The notes beneath the pieces are model-generated. The model made no database searches and was not told where the DNA came from. It saw only the letters and a program-made list of their open reading frames with translations. This document shows, piece by piece, positions 31,754 through 40,620 of a DNA stretch of 64,000 nt (positions are counted from its first letter, which is position 1; each line of letters begins with the position of its first letter). This stretch comes from Leptospira dzoumogneensis (lineage in GTDB: Bacteria; Spirochaetota; Leptospiria; Leptospirales; Leptospiraceae), in assembly GCF_004770895.1 (NCBI RefSeq), contig NZ_RQHS01000019.1:558001-622000 (forward strand), written 5' to 3'. The position numbers were made by a program, and so were the translations under genes.

Positions 31754-31897
31754 ACTTGTCTTACAGTTCGCTCTGCGGACTTCGCGCCTGAGACAGACTC
31801 TCATATCTTTGCGATCTAGAAACGGGTTGCCAACTTTGAATAGTACGTTTCAAATGAAATTTGGCGCCCTGGTTTGTTTAGAAAAACGGAGGTTCGA

Positions 31898-33352
31898 GTG
31901 GTCAAGATAAAGATAGACGGGATCGAATACGAGGTCGACGAGAAAAAAAATCTAATATCCGCGGCTAAAGATGCCGGAGTGGATATTCCGTTTTTCTGTT
32001 ATCATCCTAAATTATCGGTGGTGGGCATGTGTCGCATGTGCCTCATCGAGATAGAAGGGATCCCCCGCTTACAAGTTGCCTGCAATACTAAAGTTACCGA
32101 AGGACTTTCTATCGTCACAAAGAGCGATAGAGTAAAAGAAGCGAGAGAAGGAACGATGGAATTCCTACTCGCGAACCACCCTTTAGATTGTCCGGTCTGC
32201 GATAAGGCTGGAGAATGCCAGCTTCAGGATAATTCTTTCGGTTCAGGAAAAGGGAATTCCAGATTTACATTAGAAAAAAGGAATATTCCTCAGGAAGAGA
32301 TCGGCTCCAACCTGATCATCAACCATAATCGCTGTATCGTATGCTATCGTTGTGTCCGTTTCGAAGAAGAGATGGTGGGAGAATCCAATCTAGGGCTCTT
32401 CGAGCGGGGATATCATTCCATTATAGGTCTCGCAAAAGAAGAACCGATCAATCATAATTACCAGGGCGCTCTTGCGGATATTTGCCCTGTTGGTGCATTA
32501 TTAAATCATAAAACATTATTCAAGTCCAGGGTTTGGTGGTACAAATCCGAAGAATCCGTTTGCCCAGGATGCAGTACCGGTTGTAAAACTTATACAAACG
32601 TAAGAGACAACAAAATGTTCCGCTATATGCCTCGTATAGATGAGGAGAAGGACCAGTATTTCCTTTGTGACAAAGGAAGATTCAACGTAGATTGGTTGAA
32701 TACGAATAGATTGTTCTCCTTCTACAAAAATGGAGAAGCAAGTAAGAGTGCCGCTGTTTTGGATGAAATTTCCGAAAAAATTTCCAAATCCAAAAAGATC
32801 GCGGTGATCGGCGGGGCTCATGAGTCTGATCAGAACTTAAAGTCTATCAAAGAATCCTTGTCTAAGCTAGGAGTTCCATTTGTAACGGAAGCTAGAGTAA
32901 GCCCTGAACAATACAAAGAACCTGAACAAGTGGATTTCCAGTACACTACAGATAAAAGACCGAACACTAAAGGAGCTGTAGATGCGGGATTTGTTTCTTC
33001 CGAAGGGATCGATTCCATTCGTTCTGCTGCGGCAAAAGGAGAATTCGATCTGATCTTTGTAATCAAAGAAAAAGTTTCCGAAATCTTAGCCGGTGCTCCT
33101 TCCGAATCTATAGTAGTCTTAGAAACGAATCTTACGGAAGATACGACTAAGGCAAAATATTCCGTACCGATCAAAGCATATTCGGAACAAAGCGGAAGTT
33201 TTACGAATAAGAAGGGATGGATCCAGAACTTTAGCAAGTCTATGGAAGCGCCAAAGGGGTTATCAAGCTCCGAGGAAATTTTTTCCTTATTGGTAACAAA
33301 AACTTTAGAATTACGTTCTAACACGAGAGAGGCAGCCGTTGGGAACCGTTAA
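31898..33352 (+). CDS. nuoG: NADH-quinone oxidoreductase subunit G, short form
   Basis: An iron-sulfur subunit of respiratory complex I, about 484 residues against roughly 780-900 in well-studied species. The GTG at 31898 is preferred: it lies 6 bases after GGAGG and starts the ferredoxin strand VKIKIDG. In order come a plant-type 2Fe-2S domain (CxxxxxGMCRMC), a His-Cys 4Fe-4S domain ([14 protein letters not shown]), another 4Fe-4S site (CIVCYRCVR with ICPVGAL), and the molybdopterin-type 4Fe-4S site CPGCSTGC. The remaining domain is truncated, so the molybdopterin-like body is only partial. It overlaps nuoI by 14 bases. The other complex I genes are not in the window. Confidence 0.88.
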   Translation: MVKIKIDGIEYEVDEKKNLISAAKDAGVDIPFFCYHPKLSVVGMCRMCLIEIEGIPRLQVACNTKVTEGLSIVTKSDRVKEAREGTMEFLLANHPLDCPVCDKAGECQLQDNSFGSGKGNSRFTLEKRNIPQEEIGSNLIINHNRCIVCYRCVRFEEEMVGESNLGLFERGYHSIIGLAKEEPINHNYQGALADICPVGALLNHKTLFKSRVWWYKSEESVCPGCSTGCKTYTNVRDNKMFRYMPRIDEEKDQYFLCDKGRFNVDWLNTNRLFSFYKNGEASKSAAVLDEISEKISKSKKIAVIGGAHESDQNLKSIKESLSKLGVPFVTEARVSPEQYKEPEQVDFQYTTDKRPNTKGAVDAGFVSSEGIDSIRSAAAKGEFDLIFVIKEKVSEILAGAPSESIVVLETNLTEDTTKAKYSVPIKAYSEQSGSFTNKKGWIQNFSKSMEAPKGLSSSEEIFSLLVTKTLELRSNTREAAVGNR

Positions 33353-33866
33353 TGTAATTAATGTAGCGGCAAAACATAAGCCCGCTTGGTACCAAAGATT
33401 ATATTCGTATTCTATTGCGAATGGACTTTGGATCACTCTAAAACATTTTATCAAAGCAGCTTTTCTAAAAGGTGCAGTCACATTAGAATTCCCTGAAAAG
33501 AAAAGAAAGTTCTCTACTCGTTTCCGCGGAATGCACACTATGAAACGTGACGAACTGGGAAGAGAAAGATGTACCAGTTGTTTCTGCTGTATGTGGATCT
33601 GTCCTGCGGACGCTATCAAAATAGAAGCAGGACATGTAACTCCTGAACTACAACATCTTCATCCGGAAGACAAGTTTGCTAAGAAGTTCGAAATAGATCT
33701 ATTACGTTGTATATTCTGTGGAATGTGCGAAGAGGCATGTCCTAAGGGCGCGATCTATTTGGACGGACCTGCAGAGATGGCTGCGGACAATAGAGAAGAT
33801 CTGATCTTAACTAAAGAAAGAATGATGCAAAAAGTCGGAGGACCGATCTTAGGAGAAAGGCTCTAA
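33339..33866 (+). CDS. nuoI: NADH-quinone oxidoreductase subunit I (2x 4Fe-4S)
   Basis: A 175-residue subunit that passes electrons within the peripheral arm of complex I. Two ferredoxin-type clusters are complete: [12 protein letters not shown] and [12 protein letters not shown]. The preceding segment [21 protein letters not shown] matches the membrane-proximal amphipathic helix of NuoI. The TTG start overlaps the nuoG end by 14 bases and has a GAGAGG stretch about 8 bases upstream. The family is sure; assignment as NuoI rather than another polyferredoxin rests on its length and the neighbouring nuoG. Confidence 0.9.
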   Translation: MGTVNVINVAAKHKPAWYQRLYSYSIANGLWITLKHFIKAAFLKGAVTLEFPEKKRKFSTRFRGMHTMKRDELGRERCTSCFCCMWICPADAIKIEAGHVTPELQHLHPEDKFAKKFEIDLLRCIFCGMCEEACPKGAIYLDGPAEMAADNREDLILTKERMMQKVGGPILGERL

Positions 33867-34139
33867 CCTTAATTCAGAAGCAAATTCTCTCGGAAGTTCT
33901 CGATTCGCTTTATCTAATATCGGAGAATGTAATCTTTTAGAAGCGTATTCCAAACAAGCTTCGATATCCAAAACCTTAATATTAGGATATTCATTTAGGA
34001 TCTCTCTATATCCGAATCCTAAAAAGATCATATCTAATATTTCTAAAACTCGGATAGAGGTCCCCCGGATGACCGGTTTACCTCCGCAGATGGAAGGATG
34101 AGAGATAATACGGTCTAGTGTTTTTGTATCTGTTTCCAT
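33849..34139 (-). CDS. DUF433 family protein (orphan antitoxin-like)
   Basis: About 96 residues. The DUF433 pattern is clear: [22 protein letters not shown], then a helix-turn-helix-like middle ([13 protein letters not shown]) and a LEYASK end. DUF433 proteins are usually antitoxin-like DNA-binding partners of a PIN-like (DUF5615) toxin gene immediately downstream. None is seen here: the 3' end overlaps the end of nuoI by 18 bases in antisense orientation, so the toxin gene is absent and this copy is probably solitary. The ATG at 34139 is chosen over a longer frame to 34163. Confidence 0.8.
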   Translation of the reverse strand: METDTKTLDRIISHPSICGGKPVIRGTSIRVLEILDMIFLGFGYREILNEYPNIKVLDIEACLEYASKRLHSPILDKANRELPREFASELRLEPFS

Positions 34140-34405
34140 TCTAATTATACAACAAAGCCCCAAACCAAATTTTGAATCTTAAATTCTGAAGTCTGAAATT
34201 TTTCCTTGGAAAGAAATAATCCCTAAGATTTAGGGAACGAACAACTTCTATAAAAATCCTAAAAGTAATAAAAAGAATAAAAAATTTACAAAAGTAGCAA
34301 AAATACTCCTAGAATAAAAAATTCAGCGTAAATAGTGCTAAGTCAATCCGGAGAAAAATAATTCGATTCGAAGCAGGGCCGCTTCGCAGATCATATTCTA
34401 TTCTA

Positions 34406-34423
34406 AACGTTTTCAGAACGTTC
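34406..34423. promoter_or_regulatory. Paired AACGTT motifs just before the XRE regulator gene
   Basis: AACGTT occurs at 34406-34411 and 34417-34422, 11 bases apart, on the same helix face. The second is centred in the 8-bp palindrome GAACGTTC, only 6 bases before the start codon of the XRE gene. The position suggests an autoregulatory operator, by inference. The rest of 34140-34405 is strongly AT-rich, with no gene that I can support. Confidence 0.35.
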
Positions 34424-34428
34424 AAAAT

Positions 34429-34893
34429 ATGGAAAACGGCTCCATCGAATCAATTTATGTAAAAATAGGCGAAGTCTTCCGATATTGCCGGATGGATAAA
34501 GGACTCTCTTTAAAGGAACTTGCGGACGCTCTTAAAAAAGAATATGGAGTTCCATTCAATCCGAACCTTTTAGGAAAAATTGAAAGAGGAGAATCCAGAC
34601 TACTTACTCATGATTTTATTAATCTTTGCTTATTCTTTCGTTTGGAGCTCAAAGCATTTATAGATAAAGATAAGAAAAATATTCACGAAACTGCACTTGG
34701 CGATCTAACGGAAGATCCCGCAATTCGCAGGATATTAATTTTCATAAGCGAGAATAGAGCTTCTAAAGGATTTGTTACCTTCTTAGAAGAATTCCTAAAA
34801 TTTATGGGACCACAATTGATCCGAATGAGTAAAGATACGGATACCAAAAATCTAAAAGCTGCTTCTCCAAAGAAGAAGGGCCGCAAGCCTTAA
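34429..34893 (+). CDS. XRE-family helix-turn-helix regulator
   Basis: A 154-residue protein. An N-terminal XRE/Cro-type helix-turn-helix spans about 10-68: VFRYCRMDKGLSLKELADAL, then NPNLLGKIERGE, with a small insert between helices 2 and 3. The C-terminal 80 residues are helical, with a lysine-rich tail ending KKKGRKP. No sensor or protease motif is seen. It is likely a transcription factor for itself or for the ricin-lectin lipoprotein gene 209 bases downstream. The AT-rich surroundings suggest an accessory gene. Confidence 0.82.
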   Translation: MENGSIESIYVKIGEVFRYCRMDKGLSLKELADALKKEYGVPFNPNLLGKIERGESRLLTHDFINLCLFFRLELKAFIDKDKKNIHETALGDLTEDPAIRRILIFISENRASKGFVTFLEEFLKFMGPQLIRMSKDTDTKNLKAASPKKKGRKP

Positions 34894-35102
34894 TACATCC
34901 CTTTAGTGATCCAATCCTTCTTCTTTATAAATTATAGAACAAACTTTACTTATTAAAATCGAACGCTCTTTAGAAATAAAAATTTTATTTATTTCAGAAA
35001 TTATATTATCTCGTTTCGAAAATAAGTGAGAATTAAGACGCTTATATTACCTTGTCGTTTAAATACATAAAACCTCCACATTAAAACTAAAGAGGGATCA
35101 TA

Positions 35103-36905
35103 ATGAAGAGAATCATCATCCGGGGTGTATATACTCTGGTTATCATAGGACTTCTCGGCGGGTCATTCATGGCCTGCAGCGATAAGTCTTCGTCGAACGG
35201 AGCGGAGTTAGGAGTGCTTTCCAGCCTTCTTCCTTCTAAAAGCGGAATTGGATCTAAGTTAACGAGCACAGCCAGCACTTATTTTCATAACGAGATTTTT
35301 CCTCCACATTGGTTGAATTGGACCACCGATGGAGCGAACCCAATCGAGACGGGACCTACTTTCTTGACCCGCGGTATGAAATGTAGCGGTCGTTATTGCG
35401 ATGATGTAAATCTTCTCGCAAGCGAATCCGGATACACTCAGACTAATAGCTGGTGGACGGATTGGTTTTCTGAAGAAGGAAATAACTCCCGCATTTGTGA
35501 TAATAACGGATTCGTAACAGGTATCAAATGTTCCGGAAGTTATTGTGATAATATTTCCTTAAAATGTTCTCAATTGAACAATAACGGTGTAAGAACAGGA
35601 TGTTATTGGAGTGGCACAATCTCCGAAGAGGACGGTGGAAAATTCGTAGCTCCAGAATCAATGTACATCGCAGGTGTAAGTTGTAATGGTCGTTATTGCG
35701 ACAATAAGAACTTATATCTTTGCCAAGCTGATAACGGCGGACCAAGCGTTGATCAGGATGCACTTGCACAACAATTTGCACCTCGTTTGAGATTCGATCA
35801 AGAGACTACTACAGGTTCCGGAGATTCTGGAAAATGTTTTACTAGCGATCCTCAGACTTATTACACTCAAAGAGCTGCAGGAGTTGCTCCTCAAGATCTT
35901 TGTAATAAAGATTATTCTACAATTTCAAATAACCAAGTTCCTATTTTCTATGAGACTTCTCTAGTTGGAACGAATGCAGTTCTGATCAGATACTGGTTCT
36001 TCTACGCTTGGCAAAGTACTTGTTTCCTAAGTTTCGGAAGCCATGCGGCTGACTGGGAAGGAATGAGCGTCCTAGTAGTAAATGGACAAATGAAACGAGT
36101 TGCTTGGTCGCAGCACTCCGGATGGTATTCCAAAGAGATCGGTAACTTTGAAATTGCAGATGGTACTCACCCGGTTGCATACGTTGGTAAAAACGCACAT
36201 GGATCTTTTCATGACAGCGGCGGATCCGGCGGTTGTTTATATTTCGAAGACTTCAGAAATCCAGGCGGAAACGATTATCACCAAGACACTTGGAACAACC
36301 TAGTGAGGCTGAGAAGAGGCGGAGATGCTCCTAGCTGGATGAATTGCCAAGGAAGCGGATGTTTTGACGGGATCGGTCACCCAATGGAAAGAGGGGACTG
36401 GCGTTCTAACGCAGGCTGCGGATCCGATGGTTGTGGAAAATCTTCCGTGGGAGGGAACATTCCTTTCGTAAACGATCCTACAGGTTCCGATTATTCAGCG
36501 ATCATGGCGAAACACAGCGGTAAGGTGATCGATGTTCCAGGAATTAGTACTGCTGACAGTGTCAACCTATACCAATGGACCAATGTAAACCAAGACAATC
36601 AGAAATGGGCACTTGAGTCTACAGGTGACGGATACTTTAGATTTATCGCAAAACATAGCGGCAAATGTTTCGATGTAAAGGGAGGATCTACTGCGGCAGG
36701 AATGAATGTGATCCAATATTCTTGCGGCGGGGGAAATAACCAAAGATTCCAATTACTCTCTTACGGAGACGGATTCTTTGCTCTGCAGGCAAAACATAGC
36801 AGCCAGTGTTTGGATATTGCAGGCGGTGCGACCGGAGACGGAGGTCTCTTGATCCAGTGGCCTTGTGCTTGGACTGATAACGAAAAGTTCCAGTTCTTGC
36901 GCTAA
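35103..36905 (+). CDS. Lipoprotein with cysteine repeats, Vps62-like region and ricin-B lectin domain
   Basis: A 600-residue exported lipoprotein; the signal peptide ends SFMAC. Three cysteine repeats of the form GxxCxGxYCDxxxL occur near residues 91, 140 and 190, spaced about 49 residues. A middle region (about 215-450) shows the Vps62/DUF946-type pattern: FAPRLRFDQE, then YWFFYAWQ, HAADWEGMSV and HGSFHDSGG. The C-terminal 140 residues are a ricin-type beta-trefoil with three repeats (AKHSGKVIDV, AKHSGKCFDV, AKHSSQCLDI), each ending in QxW-like NQKW, NQRF or NEKF. The trefoil should bind carbohydrate; the middle part is of unknown role. It may be a surface lectin used in interaction with other organisms (inference). 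The upstream gene is an XRE regulator. Confidence 0.8.
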   Translation: MKRIIIRGVYTLVIIGLLGGSFMACSDKSSSNGAELGVLSSLLPSKSGIGSKLTSTASTYFHNEIFPPHWLNWTTDGANPIETGPTFLTRGMKCSGRYCDDVNLLASESGYTQTNSWWTDWFSEEGNNSRICDNNGFVTGIKCSGSYCDNISLKCSQLNNNGVRTGCYWSGTISEEDGGKFVAPESMYIAGVSCNGRYCDNKNLYLCQADNGGPSVDQDALAQQFAPRLRFDQETTTGSGDSGKCFTSDPQTYYTQRAAGVAPQDLCNKDYSTISNNQVPIFYETSLVGTNAVLIRYWFFYAWQSTCFLSFGSHAADWEGMSVLVVNGQMKRVAWSQHSGWYSKEIGNFEIADGTHPVAYVGKNAHGSFHDSGGSGGCLYFEDFRNPGGNDYHQDTWNNLVRLRRGGDAPSWMNCQGSGCFDGIGHPMERGDWRSNAGCGSDGCGKSSVGGNIPFVNDPTGSDYSAIMAKHSGKVIDVPGISTADSVNLYQWTNVNQDNQKWALESTGDGYFRFIAKHSGKCFDVKGGSTAAGMNVIQYSCGGGNNQRFQLLSYGDGFFALQAKHSSQCLDIAGGATGDGGLLIQWPCAWTDNEKFQFLR

Positions 36906-36944
36906 AATCCGGGGCGGGGTAATCCGCCGCGTTATATGAAAGGT

Positions 36945-36976
36945 AAGGCTCCCGATTTCCGGGGGCCTTATTTTTT
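36945..36976 (+). terminator. Intrinsic terminator after the ricin-lectin lipoprotein gene
   Basis: A GC-rich stem, AAGGCTCCCG against CCGGGGGCCTT, with an ATTT loop, is followed by ATTTTTT. It lies 40 bases after the lipoprotein stop and 70 bases before the sigma factor start, which rules out a sigma factor start upstream of the hairpin. Confidence 0.75.
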
Positions 36977-37046
36977 CTGCTTCCGCAGAATCGGAATATC
37001 CCAAAAATTAGCAGAAATCCTTTTTTTCGGTCCAACTGAACTAAAA

Positions 37047-37577
37047 ATGCAAGGTCTTTCTCAGCCGGAATTCATCAATCTATACGACTCCTGCAAGAAT
37101 ACAGTGTATCATTTCCTGCTCAAACTCTCAGGAAATCCAGAAATTGCCGAAGATTTGACCCAAGAGACATTTTTAAAAGCCTTTGAGGTCATGGATCGTT
37201 TTGACCCAGACAGGGGAAGCTTCTCTTCTTGGTCTTGTACGATCGCTAAAAACCTTTATTTTAAACATTTCAATCGTACAAAGAAGGAAACGGGGAACGT
37301 CTCAATTAATGTAGAGAACTTTCCCGAACTTTCCGGCGGAAATCATGAAGATCCTCTGGAACTAGAGAAAAATTCTCTCAATTTAGCTTTAAAAGATGGA
37401 GTTTCCCGTCTTCCTGAGCCTGAAAAGAGTATAATACTACTGAAGGAAATCCAAAAGAAAACTCTCAAAGAGACTGCGGATGCTCTCGGGATATCCGAGA
37501 GGACCGTTAGTCGTCGCTTGCTTAGTGCGTTCAGATTATTGAGAACGTATCTTGAAGCGGAAGGGATCGGACTATAA
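37047..37577 (+). CDS. ECF-type RNA polymerase sigma factor
   Basis: About 176 residues. Sigma region 2 is seen in GNPEIAEDLTQETFLKAFEVMDRFDPDRGSFSSW and region 4 in LPEPEKSIILLKE... LKETADALGISERTVSRRL. The ATG at 37047 is used because the longer frame would run through the upstream terminator. The gene is followed, one base later, by a FecR-type protein that should act as its anti-sigma factor. ECF factors with FecR partners usually respond to envelope signals, often through outer membrane receptors, but none is seen nearby. The promoter is probably in 36977-37046. Confidence 0.9.
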   Translation: MQGLSQPEFINLYDSCKNTVYHFLLKLSGNPEIAEDLTQETFLKAFEVMDRFDPDRGSFSSWSCTIAKNLYFKHFNRTKKETGNVSINVENFPELSGGNHEDPLELEKNSLNLALKDGVSRLPEPEKSIILLKEIQKKTLKETADALGISERTVSRRLLSAFRLLRTYLEAEGIGL

Positions 37578-37578
37578 G

Positions 37579-38940
37579 ATGGCATTACATATCCAACAGT
37601 CAAATAGTTTCGAAGACCTGCTAGAGTCTTATCTTTCCGGCGAACTTGACGCTGCCGGGAAAAAGCAACTTTTGGAGATCGTATTAAAGGACCCTGAAAA
37701 AGCGGCCGAATACAGAAAGATCACTCAGATCCAATCCCAACTCAGGGCCCCTAGTGCATCCAAAGAGTTAGAGAACCTTTCCCCACAGACTTCTTCTAAA
37801 AAAATCCTACCTTTTCCTAAACCTGTGGTCTATCTCGCGGCGGCAGCCTTGGTATTCGTGTCTTTTGGAATATACTTCTATCAAAATTCTTCGATCAAAA
37901 AGGGCGAGGCCACTTTAGATAAGTTCACTTATTCTTACGGTGATTGTTCTATCGAAGGTAAAACTTCACAAGCCGGAGATGATGTTTCCGGTAAAAGGAT
38001 CGTTTCCGGAAAATCTTCCGTATGTGACGTTCAGTTAGAAGGAAAAAAGAGTGTAGCTGTTAGAGCTTTACCTAATACGGACTTCACTGCCGAACGTAAA
38101 GAAAATGAGATCCATGTTTCTCTTGGATACGGCACAATTCTTTTGGACAGCCAAGGCCCTAAGGATGGAGAAAATGTCTCAATCGGTTCTAATGATTTCA
38201 GGCTGATCTTAGAAGGTACTAAGGTTTCGGTCAACAAAGGGCGTACGGATTCTTCTCTTTCCGTAAAAGTGCTCGAAGGAAAAGTCAGATTAGAATCCGG
38301 AGATACTATCTTCTTGGAATCGGTATCAAGTTGGTTAACCAAAGAAGAAATTGCACTTCTCGCAAAAGAATATCCTATCTTATTCGATAAACAACAACTA
38401 ACGATAGAATCAGGACAACAGCTTGCATGGAAAGGATTATCTCCTGCAAGAATGAAAGGTCTTAAAAAGATCGAAGATTCGATCAAGGCCAGCAAAAAGT
38501 CCCAGTCCAGCGCTCAACTGGATGAGACTTTGATCAAGAGTTTAAAACCTCATGTGGATTCTCTCCCTAAAGATCCATTCTTGATCTCTCCTAAGGAGCT
38601 TAAGAACTCTCTTAAAAAAATACTTCCGGATGAAAAAGCGGATCTGGAAAGAAAGTTTGCGGGTATGGTCCGTTTCCCTCCAAAAGATCTGAAAGAAAGA
38701 GAACAATTGATGGAGATGGTCAAGAAGGTGGACAAGGCATCCATTACGGATATCTTAAATAACAAAGTTCCGGGGGGTCCACCTCAAGTTGTCTCTCAAC
38801 AAGTTCGTATTCTTTATCTAAAAGACGGATCTACGGAAAGAGGGATCGTTTACCAGCAAGACAGCTTCTATGTGGTCTTAAGACCGGATGGAAACTTGAT
38901 TATCCCTGTAGACGCTGTAGAAAAAATAGAATCCGAATAA
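37579..38940 (+). CDS. FecR-type putative anti-sigma factor with C-terminal Sm-like beta motif
   Basis: About 453 residues. The N-terminal 75 residues (EDLLESYLSGELDAAGKKQLLEI) look like a zinc-free anti-sigma domain in the cytoplasm. A membrane segment lies at about 83-103 and a periplasmic FecR domain at about 110-255. The long C-terminal region is helical and ends in a short beta motif (LYLKDGSTERGIVYQQDSF... IPVDAVEKIE). The same motif type occurs at the N-terminus of the beta-barrel-like protein at 58.9-60.2 kb. The gene begins one base after the ECF sigma stop, a classic sigma/anti-sigma operon. The initiating ATG at 37579 is preferred over an upstream in-frame ATG at 37552 inside the sigma gene. 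Confidence 0.82.
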   Translation: MALHIQQSNSFEDLLESYLSGELDAAGKKQLLEIVLKDPEKAAEYRKITQIQSQLRAPSASKELENLSPQTSSKKILPFPKPVVYLAAAALVFVSFGIYFYQNSSIKKGEATLDKFTYSYGDCSIEGKTSQAGDDVSGKRIVSGKSSVCDVQLEGKKSVAVRALPNTDFTAERKENEIHVSLGYGTILLDSQGPKDGENVSIGSNDFRLILEGTKVSVNKGRTDSSLSVKVLEGKVRLESGDTIFLESVSSWLTKEEIALLAKEYPILFDKQQLTIESGQQLAWKGLSPARMKGLKKIEDSIKASKKSQSSAQLDETLIKSLKPHVDSLPKDPFLISPKELKNSLKKILPDEKADLERKFAGMVRFPPKDLKEREQLMEMVKKVDKASITDILNNKVPGGPPQVVSQQVRILYLKDGSTERGIVYQQDSFYVVLRPDGNLIIPVDAVEKIESE

Positions 38941-38977
38941 TATTTGTTCATATATTAACGGGCATCGTGATACGAAT

Positions 38978-39014
38978 CGAATCCTCTCGCTTAGTCTGGA
39001 TTCGTTATATTCTT
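38978..39014. terminator. Probable terminator in the convergent gap
   Basis: CGAATCC and GGATTCG pair across a 13-base loop and are followed by TTATATTCTTTTTT, in the 76-base gap between the anti-sigma gene and the convergent membrane protein gene. It should stop transcription arriving on the plus strand. Confidence 0.5.
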
Positions 39015-39016
39015 TT

Positions 39017-39703
39017 TTAATTAACCCTTACGTTCTTCTTCCAAAATGGAAGGTATAATATAGTAAATAGGATCATTCCGAGTGCTTGCATCCAGAGAAT
39101 GTAAATCGGCCAAGGGCCTAAATAATCCATCAGAGAACCTGCAGCGGATTTTTCTCTCATATATCCGTAATTTGCATCCAAAGCAAAATCTATAACTAAA
39201 GCAGCCACAACGTAAATCTGACTGTAAAGAACGGATCGGATCACTGCTCCTTTTCTAGGAGTTAACTCCAAACCGAACACAACATAAAGAGCGGAAATCA
39301 CCAGTCCGGAATGTGCGATGAAAAATATAAAAAAGTAAATATGAGGAAAGGTAACCGAAAGGTCAGGAGTGATCACTCCCTGCATAGAGCCTGCAATCAC
39401 CCAGAAATAAGACAGCTCTGCAAGAGTTCTATTTCGGGTAAATAATGCCAGAGAAGTTACGATGGCCGACCAATTACAAAACTCCATGGGCAGGTCGTAA
39501 CGAATTTGCCAATAGCCCGAATCGATCCTATATATTACATAAACTAAATAGTTTAAAACTAGAATGGCCCCTAAAGTATAACCGATATTGTTCTTGAGTT
39601 TGGTAGAAGCGAACTTTCTGCCGAAATAAGGCAGACCGAATCCGAGAAATGTAGTAAGAAAAAGTATAATAAAATGGAGAGGGCTCCAATGTTCGAATCT
39701 CAT
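39017..39703 (-). CDS. TIGR02206-family integral membrane protein
   Basis: A 228-residue protein with six or so membrane segments evenly spread over its length. Signature patterns are WSPLHFIILF at the start, LPMEFCNWSAI in the third helix area, and the ITPDLSVTFPHIYFFIFFIAHSG segment; together these match the conserved membrane family TIGR02206, whose function is unknown. It is convergent with the anti-sigma gene and 44 bases downstream of the thioesterase gene on the same strand, so it may belong to the same TetR-controlled unit. Confidence 0.8.
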   Translation of the reverse strand: MRFEHWSPLHFIILFLTTFLGFGLPYFGRKFASTKLKNNIGYTLGAILVLNYLVYVIYRIDSGYWQIRYDLPMEFCNWSAIVTSLALFTRNRTLAELSYFWVIAGSMQGVITPDLSVTFPHIYFFIFFIAHSGLVISALYVVFGLELTPRKGAVIRSVLYSQIYVVAALVIDFALDANYGYMREKSAAGSLMDYLGPWPIYILWMQALGMILFTILYLPFWKKNVRVN

Positions 39704-39747
39704 CGAAGATACCCTCTCCTTACGTTAGTGAAATTTCAAATCATTAT

Positions 39748-40572
39748 TCAATCAAAGAGCGGCTTAGTTTTAACGCTGAAGATCATTTTCATTTCCTCTT
39801 CAGTGAATTGATGAGGTCTTTTTCTTTTAAGATCCATAAAGAGCCCATGCACCATAGAGGTAAGGATCAACTTTTTGGTCTTTTTAGAGAATACGTCATG
39901 TCGGAAAGCCAATCGATTCTTCTCCGCTTTTTGATAAACTGTAACGATCACAAAATCATCCGGAAAACCCATAGTGTCGAAATAATTCAACTCAGCTTTG
40001 TAAACTACCGGGCCGATCCCTTTTGCCTGTAATGAATGTAAATCTAGTCCGCATTGGTAAGAAGAACGGATCCTTGCATCATCCAAATAATATTGGATAG
40101 TTTCTAAATTTACCTTACCTTTCGGATCCATTTCCGCCCATCCTACGCTGATTGGATGATAGAACGCATATGGATAATCTTCTTCCGAATAGAAGACTTC
40201 TTCCGAACTGTCGGAAAGACTTAATACGAATCTTGCCTTACATACTAACGCCGAATCGGAAGCTCGGAAAATTTCCTGCATAATCTCAGTGGATTCAGGA
40301 TCGGTGCTAAGAATGTCCGTAGTAACGACCGCATCTTCCGGATATTTTAACTCCGCTTTATATTCTATCTCGCATTGGCGAACTACTAAGCCGTCTGAAT
40401 TCGGGATTGTTTCCCCTTCTTCTTTTAAAAGTTGGAAGGTTTTGATCCTTGCTTCTTCAAAATAACTTTGGTAAGTCCCGTTGTTTACGTGTCCGTTTAC
40501 GTCTATATCTGATTTGCGGACAGGAACGGCAAAAGAGGTGATAATCTTATCCGTTTTTTCCATGAGTCTCAT
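39748..40572 (-). CDS. Double hot-dog acyl thioesterase-like protein
   Basis: A 274-residue protein made of two hot-dog domains. The first (about 10-125) starts VRKSDIDVNGHVNNGTYQSYFEEARI, containing the aspartate and NGHVNN motif of 4HBT-type thioesterases. The second (about 135-270) begins with VGWAEMDPKGKVNLETIQYYLDDARI, which keeps the layout but has lost the NGHVNN residues. Such proteins hydrolyse acyl-CoA or acyl-ACP. The start at 40572 has GGAGG seven bases upstream. A divergent TetR gene lies 100 bases away, with two palindromic operators in between, so the gene is probably repressed by it. Confidence 0.82.
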   Translation of the reverse strand: MRLMEKTDKIITSFAVPVRKSDIDVNGHVNNGTYQSYFEEARIKTFQLLKEEGETIPNSDGLVVRQCEIEYKAELKYPEDAVVTTDILSTDPESTEIMQEIFRASDSALVCKARFVLSLSDSSEEVFYSEEDYPYAFYHPISVGWAEMDPKGKVNLETIQYYLDDARIRSSYQCGLDLHSLQAKGIGPVVYKAELNYFDTMGFPDDFVIVTVYQKAEKNRLAFRHDVFSKKTKKLILTSMVHGLFMDLKRKRPHQFTEEEMKMIFSVKTKPLFD

Positions 40573-40584
40573 AAAAAGCCTCCG

Positions 40585-40602
40585 GTAGACAAAGTGGTCT
40601 AC
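40585..40602. promoter_or_regulatory. TetR operator, site 1 (thioesterase side)
   Basis: The palindrome GTAGAC-N6-GTCTAC lies just upstream of the thioesterase ribosome-binding site, on the thioesterase side of the shared intergenic region. It shares its arms and spacer length with site 2, 43 bases away centre to centre. Confidence 0.7.
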
Positions 40603-40620
40603 TCGATAAGATTCAGGATA

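Noticed and set aside
31754..31897. GC-rich stretch after aroC as a terminator or RNA gene
   Set aside because: Short imperfect inverted repeats only, no T-run and no conserved RNA pattern recognised.
32830..33324. 164-codon frame antisense to nuoG
   Set aside because: It lies entirely opposite a well-supported gene and has no start signals or recognisable motifs.
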